Shown here: piece by piece, positions 14,973-21,817 of the stretch
How positions within the stretch are numbered: the stretch's first letter is position 1
Layout of the letters: every line of letters begins with the position of its first letter
NCBI GenBank assembly: GCA_900547195.1
Contig: URFQ01000042.1
Location: 1 to 21,817 of the forward strand
Origin: an uncultured Butyricicoccus sp.
Lineage (GTDB): Bacteria > Bacillota > Clostridia > Oscillospirales > Butyricicoccaceae
Length of the DNA: 21,817 nt
Direction: 5' to 3'
Translations under genes and position numbers: made by a program
The notes under the pieces: generated by a model
The model's database searches: none
What the model was told of the DNA's origin: nothing
Seen by the model: the letters and a program-made list of their open reading frames with translations, nothing else

Positions 14973-16292
14973 ATGGAAAACCGCTACGACGCAACCTGGG
15001 AGTCGGTGCGCAGTCACACCGTCCCTTCTTGGTATGACGACTGCAAGCTTGGCATCTTCATTCATTGGGGCGCCTATTCGGTGCCCGCGTGGGCGCCGCC
15101 TACCTGCGAGTTGGGCGAGATAGACTGCGACGAAACCTGGTACTGCAACAATCCTTATGCCGAGTGGTATTTCAACTCGATCAATGTGCGCCGCGGTCCG
15201 ACGTGGGAGCATCACAAGGAGGTGTGGGGCGAAGATTTTCCCTATGAAAACTTTTCTCATATGTGGAAGGCCGAGCACTGGGATCCCGCAGCGTGGGCGT
15301 CTCTGTTCAGGGAGGCGGGCGCAGGCTATGTTGTGCTGACTACCAAGCACCATGACGGGCTGTGCCTGTTTCCCAGCCGCCACACCGATTACACAACCAT
15401 GGCCCTCGGCCCGCGGCGCGACATCATGGGCGAGCTGACACGCGCCGTGCGCGCCGAGGGCATGAAGATGGGCGCGTACTATTCGGGCATTATCGACTGG
15501 CGCTTCGCGCACGACCCCATCTTCCACGACGCACAGAACTTTACAAACGCCTGCCCGACCTATGAGTACGCGGACTATGCCTACAAGCAGGTCATGGAGC
15601 TGATCGACCGCTACCAACCCAGCGTACTCTGGAACGACATCGGCTGGCCCAAGCGCGGCGAGGACATGCTGCCCCATCTGCTCGCACACTACTACAACAC
15701 CGTGCCCGAAGGCGTCATTGACGACCGTTGGAACGGTCTCGTCCGCGATTTTGCTTCGCTCGAGTACAAGTCTGGACAGGTCACCCGCGAGCAAAAGTGG
15801 GAAATGTGCCGCGGCATGGGACTGTCCTTTGGCTACAACGCAGTGGAAAACGACAGCCATTTGCTCTCCAGCGCGGAGCTGGTCAGCCTGTTGGCCGGCA
15901 CGGTCGCCAATGGAGGCAACCTGCTCATCAACATCGGCCCAATGGCGGACGGAACCATCCCGCCCGCGCAGGTCGACCGGCTGCGCGCACTCGGCGCATG
16001 GCTGCGTACTAACGGCGAAGCCATTTACAGCACCCGCTGCGCCGACCGGCTGTCCGAAACAACCGGCAGCGGCATCGATATACACTATACCGCCAAAAAC
16101 GATGCGTTATATGTGCTGCTCGATCATCTTCCCGCGGGCGACACCACGGTTACGCTGCGCGGTCTGCACGGCGCCCTCGCCGCACTCGATCCGGCAACAC
16201 AGTTTGCCTGCACCGACAGCGCGGACGGACTGATTGTCACTGTTTCGGCACACGACCCCGCTCGCTGCACCGCCGCATTCCGGCTCGCCTGA
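14973..16292 (+). CDS. Intracellular alpha-L-fucosidase, glycoside hydrolase family 29
   Basis: A 439-residue retaining alpha-L-fucosidase that releases L-fucose from fucosylated sugars. GH29 motifs are LGIFIHWGAYSVPAW (26-40), EWYFNSI, VVLTTKHHDGLCLFPS (120-135, with H126/H127), GAYYSGIIDWR, and PSVLWNDIGWP (216-226), in which D222 corresponds to the family's nucleophile. The acid/base residue is variable in GH29 and I cannot assign it. There is no signal peptide or anchor, so the enzyme should be cytoplasmic and act on imported oligosaccharide. The C-terminal part (about 345-439) is a short beta-rich region. The gene sits between the importer and the fucose pathway genes. The linkage preference (alpha-1,2, -1,3/4 or -1,6) cannot be read from the sequence. 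Confidence 0.9.
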   Translation: MENRYDATWESVRSHTVPSWYDDCKLGIFIHWGAYSVPAWAPPTCELGEIDCDETWYCNNPYAEWYFNSINVRRGPTWEHHKEVWGEDFPYENFSHMWKAEHWDPAAWASLFREAGAGYVVLTTKHHDGLCLFPSRHTDYTTMALGPRRDIMGELTRAVRAEGMKMGAYYSGIIDWRFAHDPIFHDAQNFTNACPTYEYADYAYKQVMELIDRYQPSVLWNDIGWPKRGEDMLPHLLAHYYNTVPEGVIDDRWNGLVRDFASLEYKSGQVTREQKWEMCRGMGLSFGYNAVENDSHLLSSAELVSLLAGTVANGGNLLINIGPMADGTIPPAQVDRLRALGAWLRTNGEAIYSTRCADRLSETTGSGIDIHYTAKNDALYVLLDHLPAGDTTVTLRGLHGALAALDPATQFACTDSADGLIVTVSAHDPARCTAAFRLA

Positions 16293-16311
16293 TTACAAGG
16301 AGGTTTTTCTT

Positions 16312-17007
16312 ATGAAAAATACAGAGATCCGTGCGCAGATCTGTGACATTTGTTACAAAATGTGGCAGCTTGGCTGGGTCGCGGCAAACGACGGCAATGT
16401 CAGCGTAAAACTGGGGGACGACCGGTTCCTTGCCACGCCGACCGGCATGAGCAAAGCGTTCATCACGCCGGAAAAGCTGTTGCTCATCAACGGACGCGGC
16501 GAAATTGTGGAAGCACAGGAGGGGCTTCGCCCCTCCAGCGAGATCAAGATGCATTTGCGCTGTTACGCCGAGCGTCCGGACGTCGGCGCGGTCATCCACG
16601 CTCATCCGCCGGGGGCGACCGGCTTTGCCGTGGCCCATAAGCCCATGGATATGTACAACATGATTGAAGATGTCGCGGCAATCGGCTCGGTGCCGCTCAC
16701 CCCCTACGGCACACCGTCGACCTACGAGGTACCCGAGGCGATTGCGCCCTATCTTGCCGAGCATGATGTGATGCTGCTCGAGAACCACGGCGCGCTTGCG
16801 GTCGGCGCCGACCCCATCACCGCTTTCTATCGCATGGAATCGCTCGAACTGTGGGCCAAAATTACGATCAATGCGGTCATTTTGGGCGGCAGCCATGATA
16901 TTTCCCGCGAAAATATCGATAAGCTAATCGCCCTGCGCGAGTACTACGGCGTAACCGGCAAGCACCCCGGCTACAAAAAATACACCGCGGAAGGCGAGGG
17001 CATCTGA
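16312..17007 (+). CDS. fucA: L-fuculose-1-phosphate aldolase, class II
   Basis: A 231-residue zinc aldolase that cleaves L-fuculose 1-phosphate to dihydroxyacetone phosphate and L-lactaldehyde. It has the class II aldolase/adducin fold with the substrate loop NDGNVSVK (27-34), catalytic E77 in RPSSEIKMHL, zinc ligands H96 and H98 in VIHAHPPG, and H159 in ENHGAL. The length is close to E. coli FucA (about 215 residues). ATG 16312 has AAGGAGG upstream and is preferred over the longer frame that begins inside the fucosidase gene. Ribulose-phosphate epimerase or other adducin-family activities cannot be excluded from sequence alone, but the kinase and FucI genes downstream make FucA the clear choice. 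The kinase start follows one base after the stop. Confidence 0.9.
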   Translation: MKNTEIRAQICDICYKMWQLGWVAANDGNVSVKLGDDRFLATPTGMSKAFITPEKLLLINGRGEIVEAQEGLRPSSEIKMHLRCYAERPDVGAVIHAHPPGATGFAVAHKPMDMYNMIEDVAAIGSVPLTPYGTPSTYEVPEAIAPYLAEHDVMLLENHGALAVGADPITAFYRMESLELWAKITINAVILGGSHDISRENIDKLIALREYYGVTGKHPGYKKYTAEGEGI

Positions 17008-17008
17008 T

Positions 17009-18427
17009 ATGGAAAAGCGTGTGCTTGCTCTTGATTTTGGCGCATCCAGCGCACGCGCCATGCGTGCGGTCATGGACGGCGAGACGCTGACCGTCACCGA
17101 ACTGCACCGCTGGGAAAACATCCCCATCGAGATCGACGGCCGCCTGCACTGGAACATTGATGCGCTGTTCCGCGAAGTCTGCGTATCGCTGCGCCGGGCG
17201 GCGCAGGCGGGCGGAGTGGACGCCATCGGCATTGACACGTGGGGCGTGGATTTCGGTCTGCTCGGTGCGGACGGCGCTCTGCTGGAGCCGCCGGTGCACT
17301 ATCGCGACGCCCGCACGGCAGGCATCCTTGATACCGCGCTCACACGCATGTCCGCCGCGCAGCTGTATGATCGCACCGGTATTCCGTCGATGGAGATCAA
17401 CACCGTTTTCCAGCTGTTTTCGCTCACCCGGCAGCGTCCCGCCCTGCTGGAACAGGCCAAGACCCTGCTGCTCATGCCGGATCTGTTCGCTTACCTACTG
17501 ACCGGTCAGGCCGGCGCGGAGTATTCCATCGCCTCAACCACCGGCCTGCTCGACTGCCATACGAAAGACTGGTCGGACGAGATTTGCGCTGCCTTTGATG
17601 TGCCGCGCGCGATCCTGCCGCCGGTGATGCCGGCCGGCAGCATCCGCGGCACCCTGCTGCCTGCGTTGTGCAAACAAAGCGGACTGCCCCCCGTTCCGAT
17701 TATCGCGGTCGCCGGGCATGACACCGCCAGCGCGGTGGCCGCCGCCCGCACTGCGCAGGACGCCGCGTTTCTCAGCTGCGGCACATGGTCGCTGCTCGGC
17801 ACGGTGCTTAACGCGCCGGTGCTCACCGAACAGGCGCGGCAGAGTGCCCTTTCCAACGAGGGCGGTTACGGAGGCGCAATCACGCTGCTGACCAACCTGA
17901 CCGGACTTTGGCTGGTACAGGAATCCCGCCGCCAGTGGCAGCGGGAAGGGCTGAAGCTGTCCTTCGCCGCACTGGAAGCGCAGGCGGCCGCCTCCCATAC
18001 CACCGCCCGCATCGATACCCAGGCGGCGAACCTGGCACAGCCCGGCGATGTTCCGCAACGCATTCGCGCGCAGTGCGCCGCACATGGCGATCCCGTTCCC
18101 GATACCCCGGGCGACATCGTGCGCTGTATTTACGAAAGCCTTGCGGACACTTACGCGCGTACGCTCGCGCAGATCCAAGCGTGCACCGGTCGCCATATCA
18201 ACAGCATTTCGCTGATCGGCGGCGGCGCGCGCGGCGCATTGCTCCCGCAGCTGACCGCCGACCGTACCGGCTGCATGGTTGTGACCGGCCCGATCGAAGC
18301 AACTGTGCTCGGTAATATTGCGGCACAGCTCCTCGCGCTCGGCGCGGTTTCCAATCTGGCCCAAGCGCAGCGGCTGCTCGCCGCCCAGGAATCCATCCAA
18401 ACCTATTATCCGAACAGAAAGGCGTGA
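17009..18427 (+). CDS. FGGY-family kinase, RhaB-like, probable L-fuculokinase
   Basis: A 472-residue FGGY sugar kinase. The ATP phosphate motif is LALDFGASSARAM (6-18), followed by IDTWGVDFGLL (75-85), VHYRDART, the catalytic base region AVAGHDTASAV with D238, the SCGTWSLLG motif (256-264) and the C-terminal ISLIGGGARGALLPQLTADR. These patterns are those of rhamnulokinases (RhaB) rather than of E. coli FucK. Because the gene stands between FucA and FucI and no rhamnose gene is present, its physiological substrate is most probably L-fuculose, giving L-fuculose 1-phosphate. It starts one base after the fucA stop, so translation is coupled. I leave the symbol blank because sequence similarity and context point to different names. 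Confidence 0.85.
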   Translation: MEKRVLALDFGASSARAMRAVMDGETLTVTELHRWENIPIEIDGRLHWNIDALFREVCVSLRRAAQAGGVDAIGIDTWGVDFGLLGADGALLEPPVHYRDARTAGILDTALTRMSAAQLYDRTGIPSMEINTVFQLFSLTRQRPALLEQAKTLLLMPDLFAYLLTGQAGAEYSIASTTGLLDCHTKDWSDEICAAFDVPRAILPPVMPAGSIRGTLLPALCKQSGLPPVPIIAVAGHDTASAVAAARTAQDAAFLSCGTWSLLGTVLNAPVLTEQARQSALSNEGGYGGAITLLTNLTGLWLVQESRRQWQREGLKLSFAALEAQAAASHTTARIDTQAANLAQPGDVPQRIRAQCAAHGDPVPDTPGDIVRCIYESLADTYARTLAQIQACTGRHINSISLIGGGARGALLPQLTADRTGCMVVTGPIEATVLGNIAAQLLALGAVSNLAQAQRLLAAQESIQTYYPNRKA

Positions 18428-18433
18428 CATTTT

Positions 18434-20215
18434 ATGAATCGTTATCCGAAAATCGGCATCCGACCCACCATTGACGGCCGCTGGGGCGGCATAAGAGAGA
18501 GCTTGGAAATCCAGACCATGAACATGGCGAAGGCGGCAGCCGCGCTCATCGAGCGGACACTGCGTTATCCAGACGGCACGCCCGTGCAGTGCGTCATTGC
18601 GGACTCGACCATCGGCGGCGGCGCGGAGGCCGCTGCATGCGCGGCAAAGTTCAGCGCCGAAAATGTCTGCGCCACCCTGACTGTCACCCCTTGTTGGTGC
18701 TATGGCACCGAGACCATGGATCTTGATCCGCTGACCATCAAGGCGGTCTGGGGCTTTAACGGCACCGAACGCCCGGGCGCGGTCTATCTCGCCGCAGTCA
18801 TGGCGGCGTATGCACAGAAGGGGCTGCCCGCCTTCTCAATCTACGGTCACGATGTGCAGGATCTGGACGATCCCTCGGTTCCTGCCGATGTTTCAGAAAA
18901 AATTGTGCGTTTCGCGCGCGGTGCGGTCGCAGTCGGCTGGATGCGCGGCAAATCCTATGTCAACCTCGGCGGCGTCGCTATGGGCATCATGGGTTCTTAC
19001 TGCGATATGTCTTTCTTCCAGAAATACCTCGGTATCCGCCCGGAGTGGGTGGATATGACCGAGTTGTTGCGCCGCATCACATTGGAGATTTACGACCACG
19101 CGGAGTACGACAAGGCACTTGCATGGGTCAAGGCCCACTGCAAGGAGGGCTTTGACTGCAATGCCGGCAAGGATCTTAGCGAGGTCATTACCCGTTCCAA
19201 GGTGGTTCCGCCTGAAAGGGACTGGGAATTTGTCGTCAAAATGACCCTCGTTGCCCGCGACATCCTCTACGGCAACCCCAAGCTGGATGAAATGGGCTGG
19301 CATGAGGAAGCGCTCGGCAAAAACGCGGTTGCGGGCGGCTTTCAGGGACAGCGAAACTGGACCGACTGGCTGCCCAACGGCGACTTTATGGAAGCGATGC
19401 TGGCTTCCACCTTTGACTGGAACGGCAAAAAGGCGCCTACCGCTTTTGCCACCGAAAACGATACGCTCAACGGGGTTTCCATGCTGCTTGCCACGCTGGT
19501 CACCAACAAGGCCCCCTGCTTCCACGATGTGCGCACCTATTGGTCGCCCGACGCGGTGCAGCGCGTGACCGGAGCCAGCCCGACCGGCACTGCCGCAGGA
19601 GGCTTCATTCACCTCATCAACTCGGGCGCAACTGCACTGGATGGCACGGGCGCGGCGCGCGCTGCGGACGGCACCCCCTGCATGAAGGAATGGTACGCGA
19701 TGGAGAAGGCGGATATTGAAGCCTGCGCCGCCGCTACCGATTGGTGTCGCGCGAACTATCAATACTTCCGCGGCGGCGGCTTTTCCAGCCACTTTAGGAC
19801 GGCCGCAGAAATGCCGGTTACCTTGCTGCGCCTGAACATCGTGGAAGGCGTCGGCCCGGTATTGCAGATTGCCGAGGGCAACACCGTTGTGCTGCCCGAT
19901 GAGATGCACCGGACGCTGGACGACCGCAACGACCGTACCTGGCCGACCACCTGGTTCGTACCGAGTCTGACCGGAAAGGGTGCATTCACGGATGTGTACA
20001 GTGTTATGGCGAACTGGGGCGCGAATCACGGTGTTACCGTGCACGGCCATGTCGGCGCCGATCTCATCACGCTGGCATCCATGCTGCGTATTCCGGTCAC
20101 CATGCACAACGTGGAGACGCTGTTCCGGCCGCATGCATGGGCGGCTTACGGCACCACCGATTTGGAATCTGCCGATGTCCGCGCCTGTGCGCACTTTGGT
20201 GCTCTTTATCGCTAA
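18434..20215 (+). CDS. fucI: L-fucose isomerase
   Basis: A 593-residue manganese-dependent ketol isomerase converting L-fucose to L-fuculose (often also D-arabinose to D-ribulose). The length matches the family (about 591 residues in E. coli). The N-terminal domain begins PKIGIRPTIDGRWGGIRESL. The metal ligands are recognisable as E341 in ATENDTLNGVSM, D365 in CFHDVRTYWSP and H539 in VHGHVGADLITLASML. It is the last gene of the operon, six bases after the kinase stop, with a modest ribosome site (AAAGG). Two hairpins, the second followed by Ts, come after it. A long minus-strand frame covering this gene is a shadow. Confidence 0.97.
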   Translation: MNRYPKIGIRPTIDGRWGGIRESLEIQTMNMAKAAAALIERTLRYPDGTPVQCVIADSTIGGGAEAAACAAKFSAENVCATLTVTPCWCYGTETMDLDPLTIKAVWGFNGTERPGAVYLAAVMAAYAQKGLPAFSIYGHDVQDLDDPSVPADVSEKIVRFARGAVAVGWMRGKSYVNLGGVAMGIMGSYCDMSFFQKYLGIRPEWVDMTELLRRITLEIYDHAEYDKALAWVKAHCKEGFDCNAGKDLSEVITRSKVVPPERDWEFVVKMTLVARDILYGNPKLDEMGWHEEALGKNAVAGGFQGQRNWTDWLPNGDFMEAMLASTFDWNGKKAPTAFATENDTLNGVSMLLATLVTNKAPCFHDVRTYWSPDAVQRVTGASPTGTAAGGFIHLINSGATALDGTGAARAADGTPCMKEWYAMEKADIEACAAATDWCRANYQYFRGGGFSSHFRTAAEMPVTLLRLNIVEGVGPVLQIAEGNTVVLPDEMHRTLDDRNDRTWPTTWFVPSLTGKGAFTDVYSVMANWGANHGVTVHGHVGADLITLASMLRIPVTMHNVETLFRPHAWAAYGTTDLESADVRACAHFGALYR

Positions 20216-20263
20216 CATCCGGTTCCTTTCCCTCAAAGGGCCAATCTCTTCTTTCTTCTTGGG

Positions 20264-20289
20264 GAGCGGCGGACTTCGGTCCGCCGCTC
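20264..20289 (+). other. Perfect UUCG-loop hairpin after fucI
   Basis: GAGCGGCGGAC (20264-20274) and GTCCGCCGCTC (20279-20289) enclose the stable tetraloop TTCG, giving an 11-pair stem. There is no U-run on either strand. It probably blocks 3' exonucleases on the end of the fucose operon message. Confidence 0.7.
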
Positions 20290-20299
20290 AGCCTGTCCA

Positions 20300-20330
20300 A
20301 AAAGTCCAGCTACGGTTGGGCTTTTTCACG
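20300..20330 (+). terminator. Terminator of the fucoside operon
   Basis: AAAAGTCCAGC (20300-20310) pairs with GTTGGGCTTTT (20315-20325), with two G-T pairs and loop TACG. The stem ends in TTTTT and is followed by CACGTTTT, a normal intrinsic terminator for the plus strand. Confidence 0.75.
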
Positions 20331-20386
20331 TTTTGACAGCAAAATGAATCGGGACGCGATTAAACTGGTAGGAATGGACAAATCGG

Positions 20387-20422
20387 CGCCGCATCCATCT
20401 TCTGCGAAAGATGGATGCGGCG
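20387..20422. repeat. 15-pair palindrome, possibly a dispersed repeat
   Basis: GCCGCATCCATCTT and its complement AAGATGGATGCGGC, with the outer C-G pair, form a perfect 15-pair stem around the loop CTGCGA. There is no U-run, and it does not directly adjoin a gene end. Hairpins of this kind are often multicopy intergenic repeats; only a genome search can tell. Confidence 0.5.
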
Positions 20423-20632
20423 GTAAATTGAAACCGCTTTCATGAAATGGTGGAGACGTTGTACGGATCATGGTTTTATCGGAAAGAGCATAGTCTATGG
20501 CCGGAAGCAGGTAGACGGGAAACGATATCAGGCGATAGATATTTGCAACAATGGTGCGGGCGCAGTCCATGGATTTTGTCCGGATGAGATCAAAGAAGCG
20601 CTTGAGGGGACTTGCAGACACGAAGCCCAAAG

Positions 20633-20666
20633 AAAAAAACGGCATAGTTAACAACTACACCGTTTT
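20633..20666 (-). terminator. Terminator of pth
   Basis: Read on the minus strand, AAACGGTGTAGTT pairs with AACTATGCCGTTT (two G-T pairs) around the loop GTT, and is followed by a run of Ts (plus-strand A-run 20633-20639). It ends the VOC-pth transcript about 35 bases after the pth stop. Confidence 0.8.
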
Positions 20667-20698
20667 AGCACAAACAATATTCAGGTTTTTTATGCTTT

Positions 20699-21340
20699 TT
20701 ATGCTTTGCCGTTGAATTTTTGTGCAGCTTGGGCCGCGCCGCTGAGGATGATTGCTTCAGCCGCCTGCATGGCGCGTGCAACTGCCGCGTCGATGGCTTC
20801 CTGCTCGTCTGCTGTAAACCGGGAGAGTACCCAGTCCGCGAGATCGTAGCCTGGATGGGGTTTGGCGCCTACGCCGATTTTTACGCGCGGAAACTGATCG
20901 GAATTCAAATGATAGATGATATTTTTTAGGCCGTTCTGGCCGCCCGCCGAGCCTTTGGCACGCACGCGGATCCGTCCCACATCGAGCGAAATATCGTCGG
21001 ACAGCACAAGGATGTGGCTGGGATCGAGCTTGTAAAAGGCGGCTGCGTCGCGCACTGCCTCGCCAGAAAGGTTCATAAATGTCTGCGGCTTCATAAACAG
21101 GACACGTGCCCCGCCGAACTGCCCCTCGCCAATCAGGGATTTAAATTTCATTTTGTCCATCTTCTGGCCTGATTTGGCGCAATAGGCATCCAGCGCACGG
21201 AAGCCCGCGTTATGGCGGGTTTCCGCATATTTGCTGCCCGGGTTGCCAAGACCGACGACCAGCCATTCAATTGGGCCGGCATCTGCCTGTTTTGCGGCTT
21301 TTTCTTGTTCCAGTTTTGCAAAAACGTCAAAAATAGACAT
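20699..21340 (-). CDS. pth: Peptidyl-tRNA hydrolase with an N-terminal extension
   Basis: A 213-residue cytoplasmic esterase that frees tRNA from peptidyl-tRNA dropped by stalled ribosomes. Active-site residues are present: N33 in VGLGNPGSKY, H43 in ETRHNAGF, D115 in LVLSDDISLD and N136 in GGQNGLKNII, with the family motif FMKPQTFMNLSGEAV. About 25 residues precede the usual start of the domain (MSIFDVFAKLEQEKAAKQAD, charged and probably helical). The upstream ATG at 21338-21340 has an AGAGGA ribosome site, and no start codon with a good site lies nearer the domain, so the extension looks real. The gene follows the VOC-family gene by 14 bases on the same strand and is closed by a terminator. 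Confidence 0.96.
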   Translation of the reverse strand: MSIFDVFAKLEQEKAAKQADAGPIEWLVVGLGNPGSKYAETRHNAGFRALDAYCAKSGQKMDKMKFKSLIGEGQFGGARVLFMKPQTFMNLSGEAVRDAAAFYKLDPSHILVLSDDISLDVGRIRVRAKGSAGGQNGLKNIIYHLNSDQFPRVKIGVGAKPHPGYDLADWVLSRFTADEQEAIDAAVARAMQAAEAIILSGAAQAAQKFNGKA

Positions 21341-21354
21341 GAAATCCTCTTGTG

Positions 21355-21817
21355 TTATAGAATTTTGTGATTGGCTGCTGCGTTCACAAATTCCAATGGA
21401 TACTGCGTGATGGAGGCGGTTTCCTCCGGTGTCTTGCCCTCGGTGAGCAGGCGGCGCGCCACAAACGCCATGGATTCGCCAATCTCAATAATATGTCCGT
21501 CCGGATCGAAAATACGCGCCACGCGCTGCTCCCAGTCGTATTTCTTGGGCGGATGAACCAGCTTGACCTGCGGGAAACCGGTCAGCTTTTCAAGAAATTC
21601 ATCCAAATTCTCAGTTTCGAAGTATAACTCCATGTTTTTGGATTGCCAGACGATTTCCGATTCGTCGAAATCCAGCAGACGATCAAAATCCTGCTGGATG
21701 GCAAAGCCTCCGGAAAAGGTCACGTTTGCGCCAAAATCGAGCACAACTTGCTGGTCAAAAAGTTCACAGTAAAATTTTTTGGAACGCTCTACATCGCGCA
21801 CTGCGAGCAGGGGAAGT
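21355..21817 (-). CDS. VOC-superfamily (glyoxalase/bleomycin-resistance fold) protein, 5' end cut by the window edge
   Basis: About 154 residues of a protein with the vicinal-oxygen-chelate fold. The frame stays open to the window edge: PLLAVRDVERSKKFYCELFD is the typical first strand and helix, so the GTG at 21799-21801 is internal and a few N-terminal residues are missing. Later parts are MELYFETENLDEFLEKL and the family's closing pattern ARIFDPDGHIIEIGE, where the last glutamate is a usual metal-site position. After about residue 115 comes a tail, VARRLLTEGKTPEETASITQ, absent from simple glyoxalases. The substrate is unknown; resistance proteins, lyases and dioxygenases share this fold. 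It is probably co-transcribed with pth. Confidence 0.85.
   Translation of the reverse strand, partial: LPLLAVRDVERSKKFYCELFDQQVVLDFGANVTFSGGFAIQQDFDRLLDFDESEIVWQSKNMELYFETENLDEFLEKLTGFPQVKLVHPPKKYDWEQRVARIFDPDGHIIEIGESMAFVARRLLTEGKTPEETASITQYPLEFVNAAANHKIL

Larger units (their letters stand above)
20216..20698. other. Gene-poor stretch between fucI and pth, rich in palindromes
   Basis: This 483-base stretch holds no convincing gene. It contains a perfect UUCG hairpin (20264-20289), a terminator (20300-20325), a 15-pair palindrome (20387-20422) and the pth terminator (20633-20666). A 69-codon plus-strand frame at 20442-20651 and a minus-strand frame at 20310-20654 both lack ribosome sites and show no family motif, so I do not call either a gene. 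Confidence 0.6.

Noticed and set aside
14946..16085. 379-residue frame on the minus strand across the fucosidase gene
   Set aside because: Antisense to a well-supported GH29 gene; no ribosome site or family motif.
18893..20236. 447-residue frame on the minus strand across fucI
   Set aside because: It is exactly antisense to fucI, which has full-length family similarity and all metal ligands. Long antisense frames are common in GC-rich genes, and this one shows no motif.
20442..20651. 69-codon plus-strand frame in the fucI-pth gap
   Set aside because: No ribosome site, no recognisable motif, and it overlaps the pth terminator.
20310..20654. 114-codon minus-strand frame in the same gap
   Set aside because: It runs through the fucoside terminator and the 15-pair palindrome, starts inside the pth terminator and has no ribosome site.
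21799..21801. GTG as start codon of the VOC-family gene
   Set aside because: The codons before it continue the family's first strand (PLLAVRDVERS), so the gene extends beyond the window.

Overview
The window looks like a chromosomal segment of a gut-type clostridial anaerobe (Bacillota, Clostridia; an Oscillospiraceae/Ruminococcaceae-like organism is my best guess). This rests on the fairly GC-rich Gram-positive gene style, strong Shine-Dalgarno sites, a lipoprotein sugar-binding protein, a YesM/YesN-type two-component system, a CPBP protease and an MsmK-type ATPase. No rRNA, tRNA, CRISPR array, complete insertion sequence or phage gene is visible.

Layout. (1) 1-2749, plus strand, GC-rich: the 3' part of mnmA, an EamA-type transporter and a CPBP membrane protease, closely packed and closed by a strong hairpin. 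(2) About 2756-6090: a distinctly AT-richer block with a TetR-family regulator and the acetolactate synthase subunits ilvB and ilvN, flanked by gene-free DNA with degenerate repeats. It looks like an inserted or transferred cassette. (3) 6361-11642, minus strand, GC-rich again: histidine kinase, AraC-type response regulator, MsmK-like ABC ATPase and a DUF624/YesL-like membrane protein. (4) 11899-20215, plus strand: a sugar-binding lipoprotein, two ABC permeases, a GH29 alpha-L-fucosidase without signal peptide, L-fuculose-phosphate aldolase, a RhaB-type (fuculo)kinase and L-fucose isomerase, closed by a terminator. (5) 20216-20698: gene-poor DNA with several strong palindromes. (6) 20699-21817, minus strand: pth and the 5'-truncated copy of a VOC/glyoxalase-family gene.

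How it works together (inference from gene content). Regions 3 and 4 form one divergently transcribed fucoside-utilisation locus. The membrane kinase senses an extracellular cue and phosphorylates the AraC-type regulator, which probably activates the importer operon. The lipoprotein and two permeases, powered by the MsmK-like ATPase encoded across the divergent junction, import a fucosylated oligosaccharide. The cytoplasmic GH29 enzyme releases L-fucose, which FucI, the kinase and FucA convert to L-fuculose, L-fuculose 1-phosphate, and then dihydroxyacetone phosphate plus L-lactaldehyde. No fucose mutarotase, FucP permease, lactaldehyde reductase or second glycosidase is present in the window.

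Most interesting non-coding signals: two 9-bp direct repeats in exact 21-bp phase just upstream of the importer promoter (candidate regulator site); a 13-bp plus 8-bp motif shared, in opposite transcriptional orientation, by the leaders of the importer operon and of the ATPase gene; a perfect 12-bp hairpin between the binding-protein and permease genes; and a cysteine-rich insertion in IlvB.
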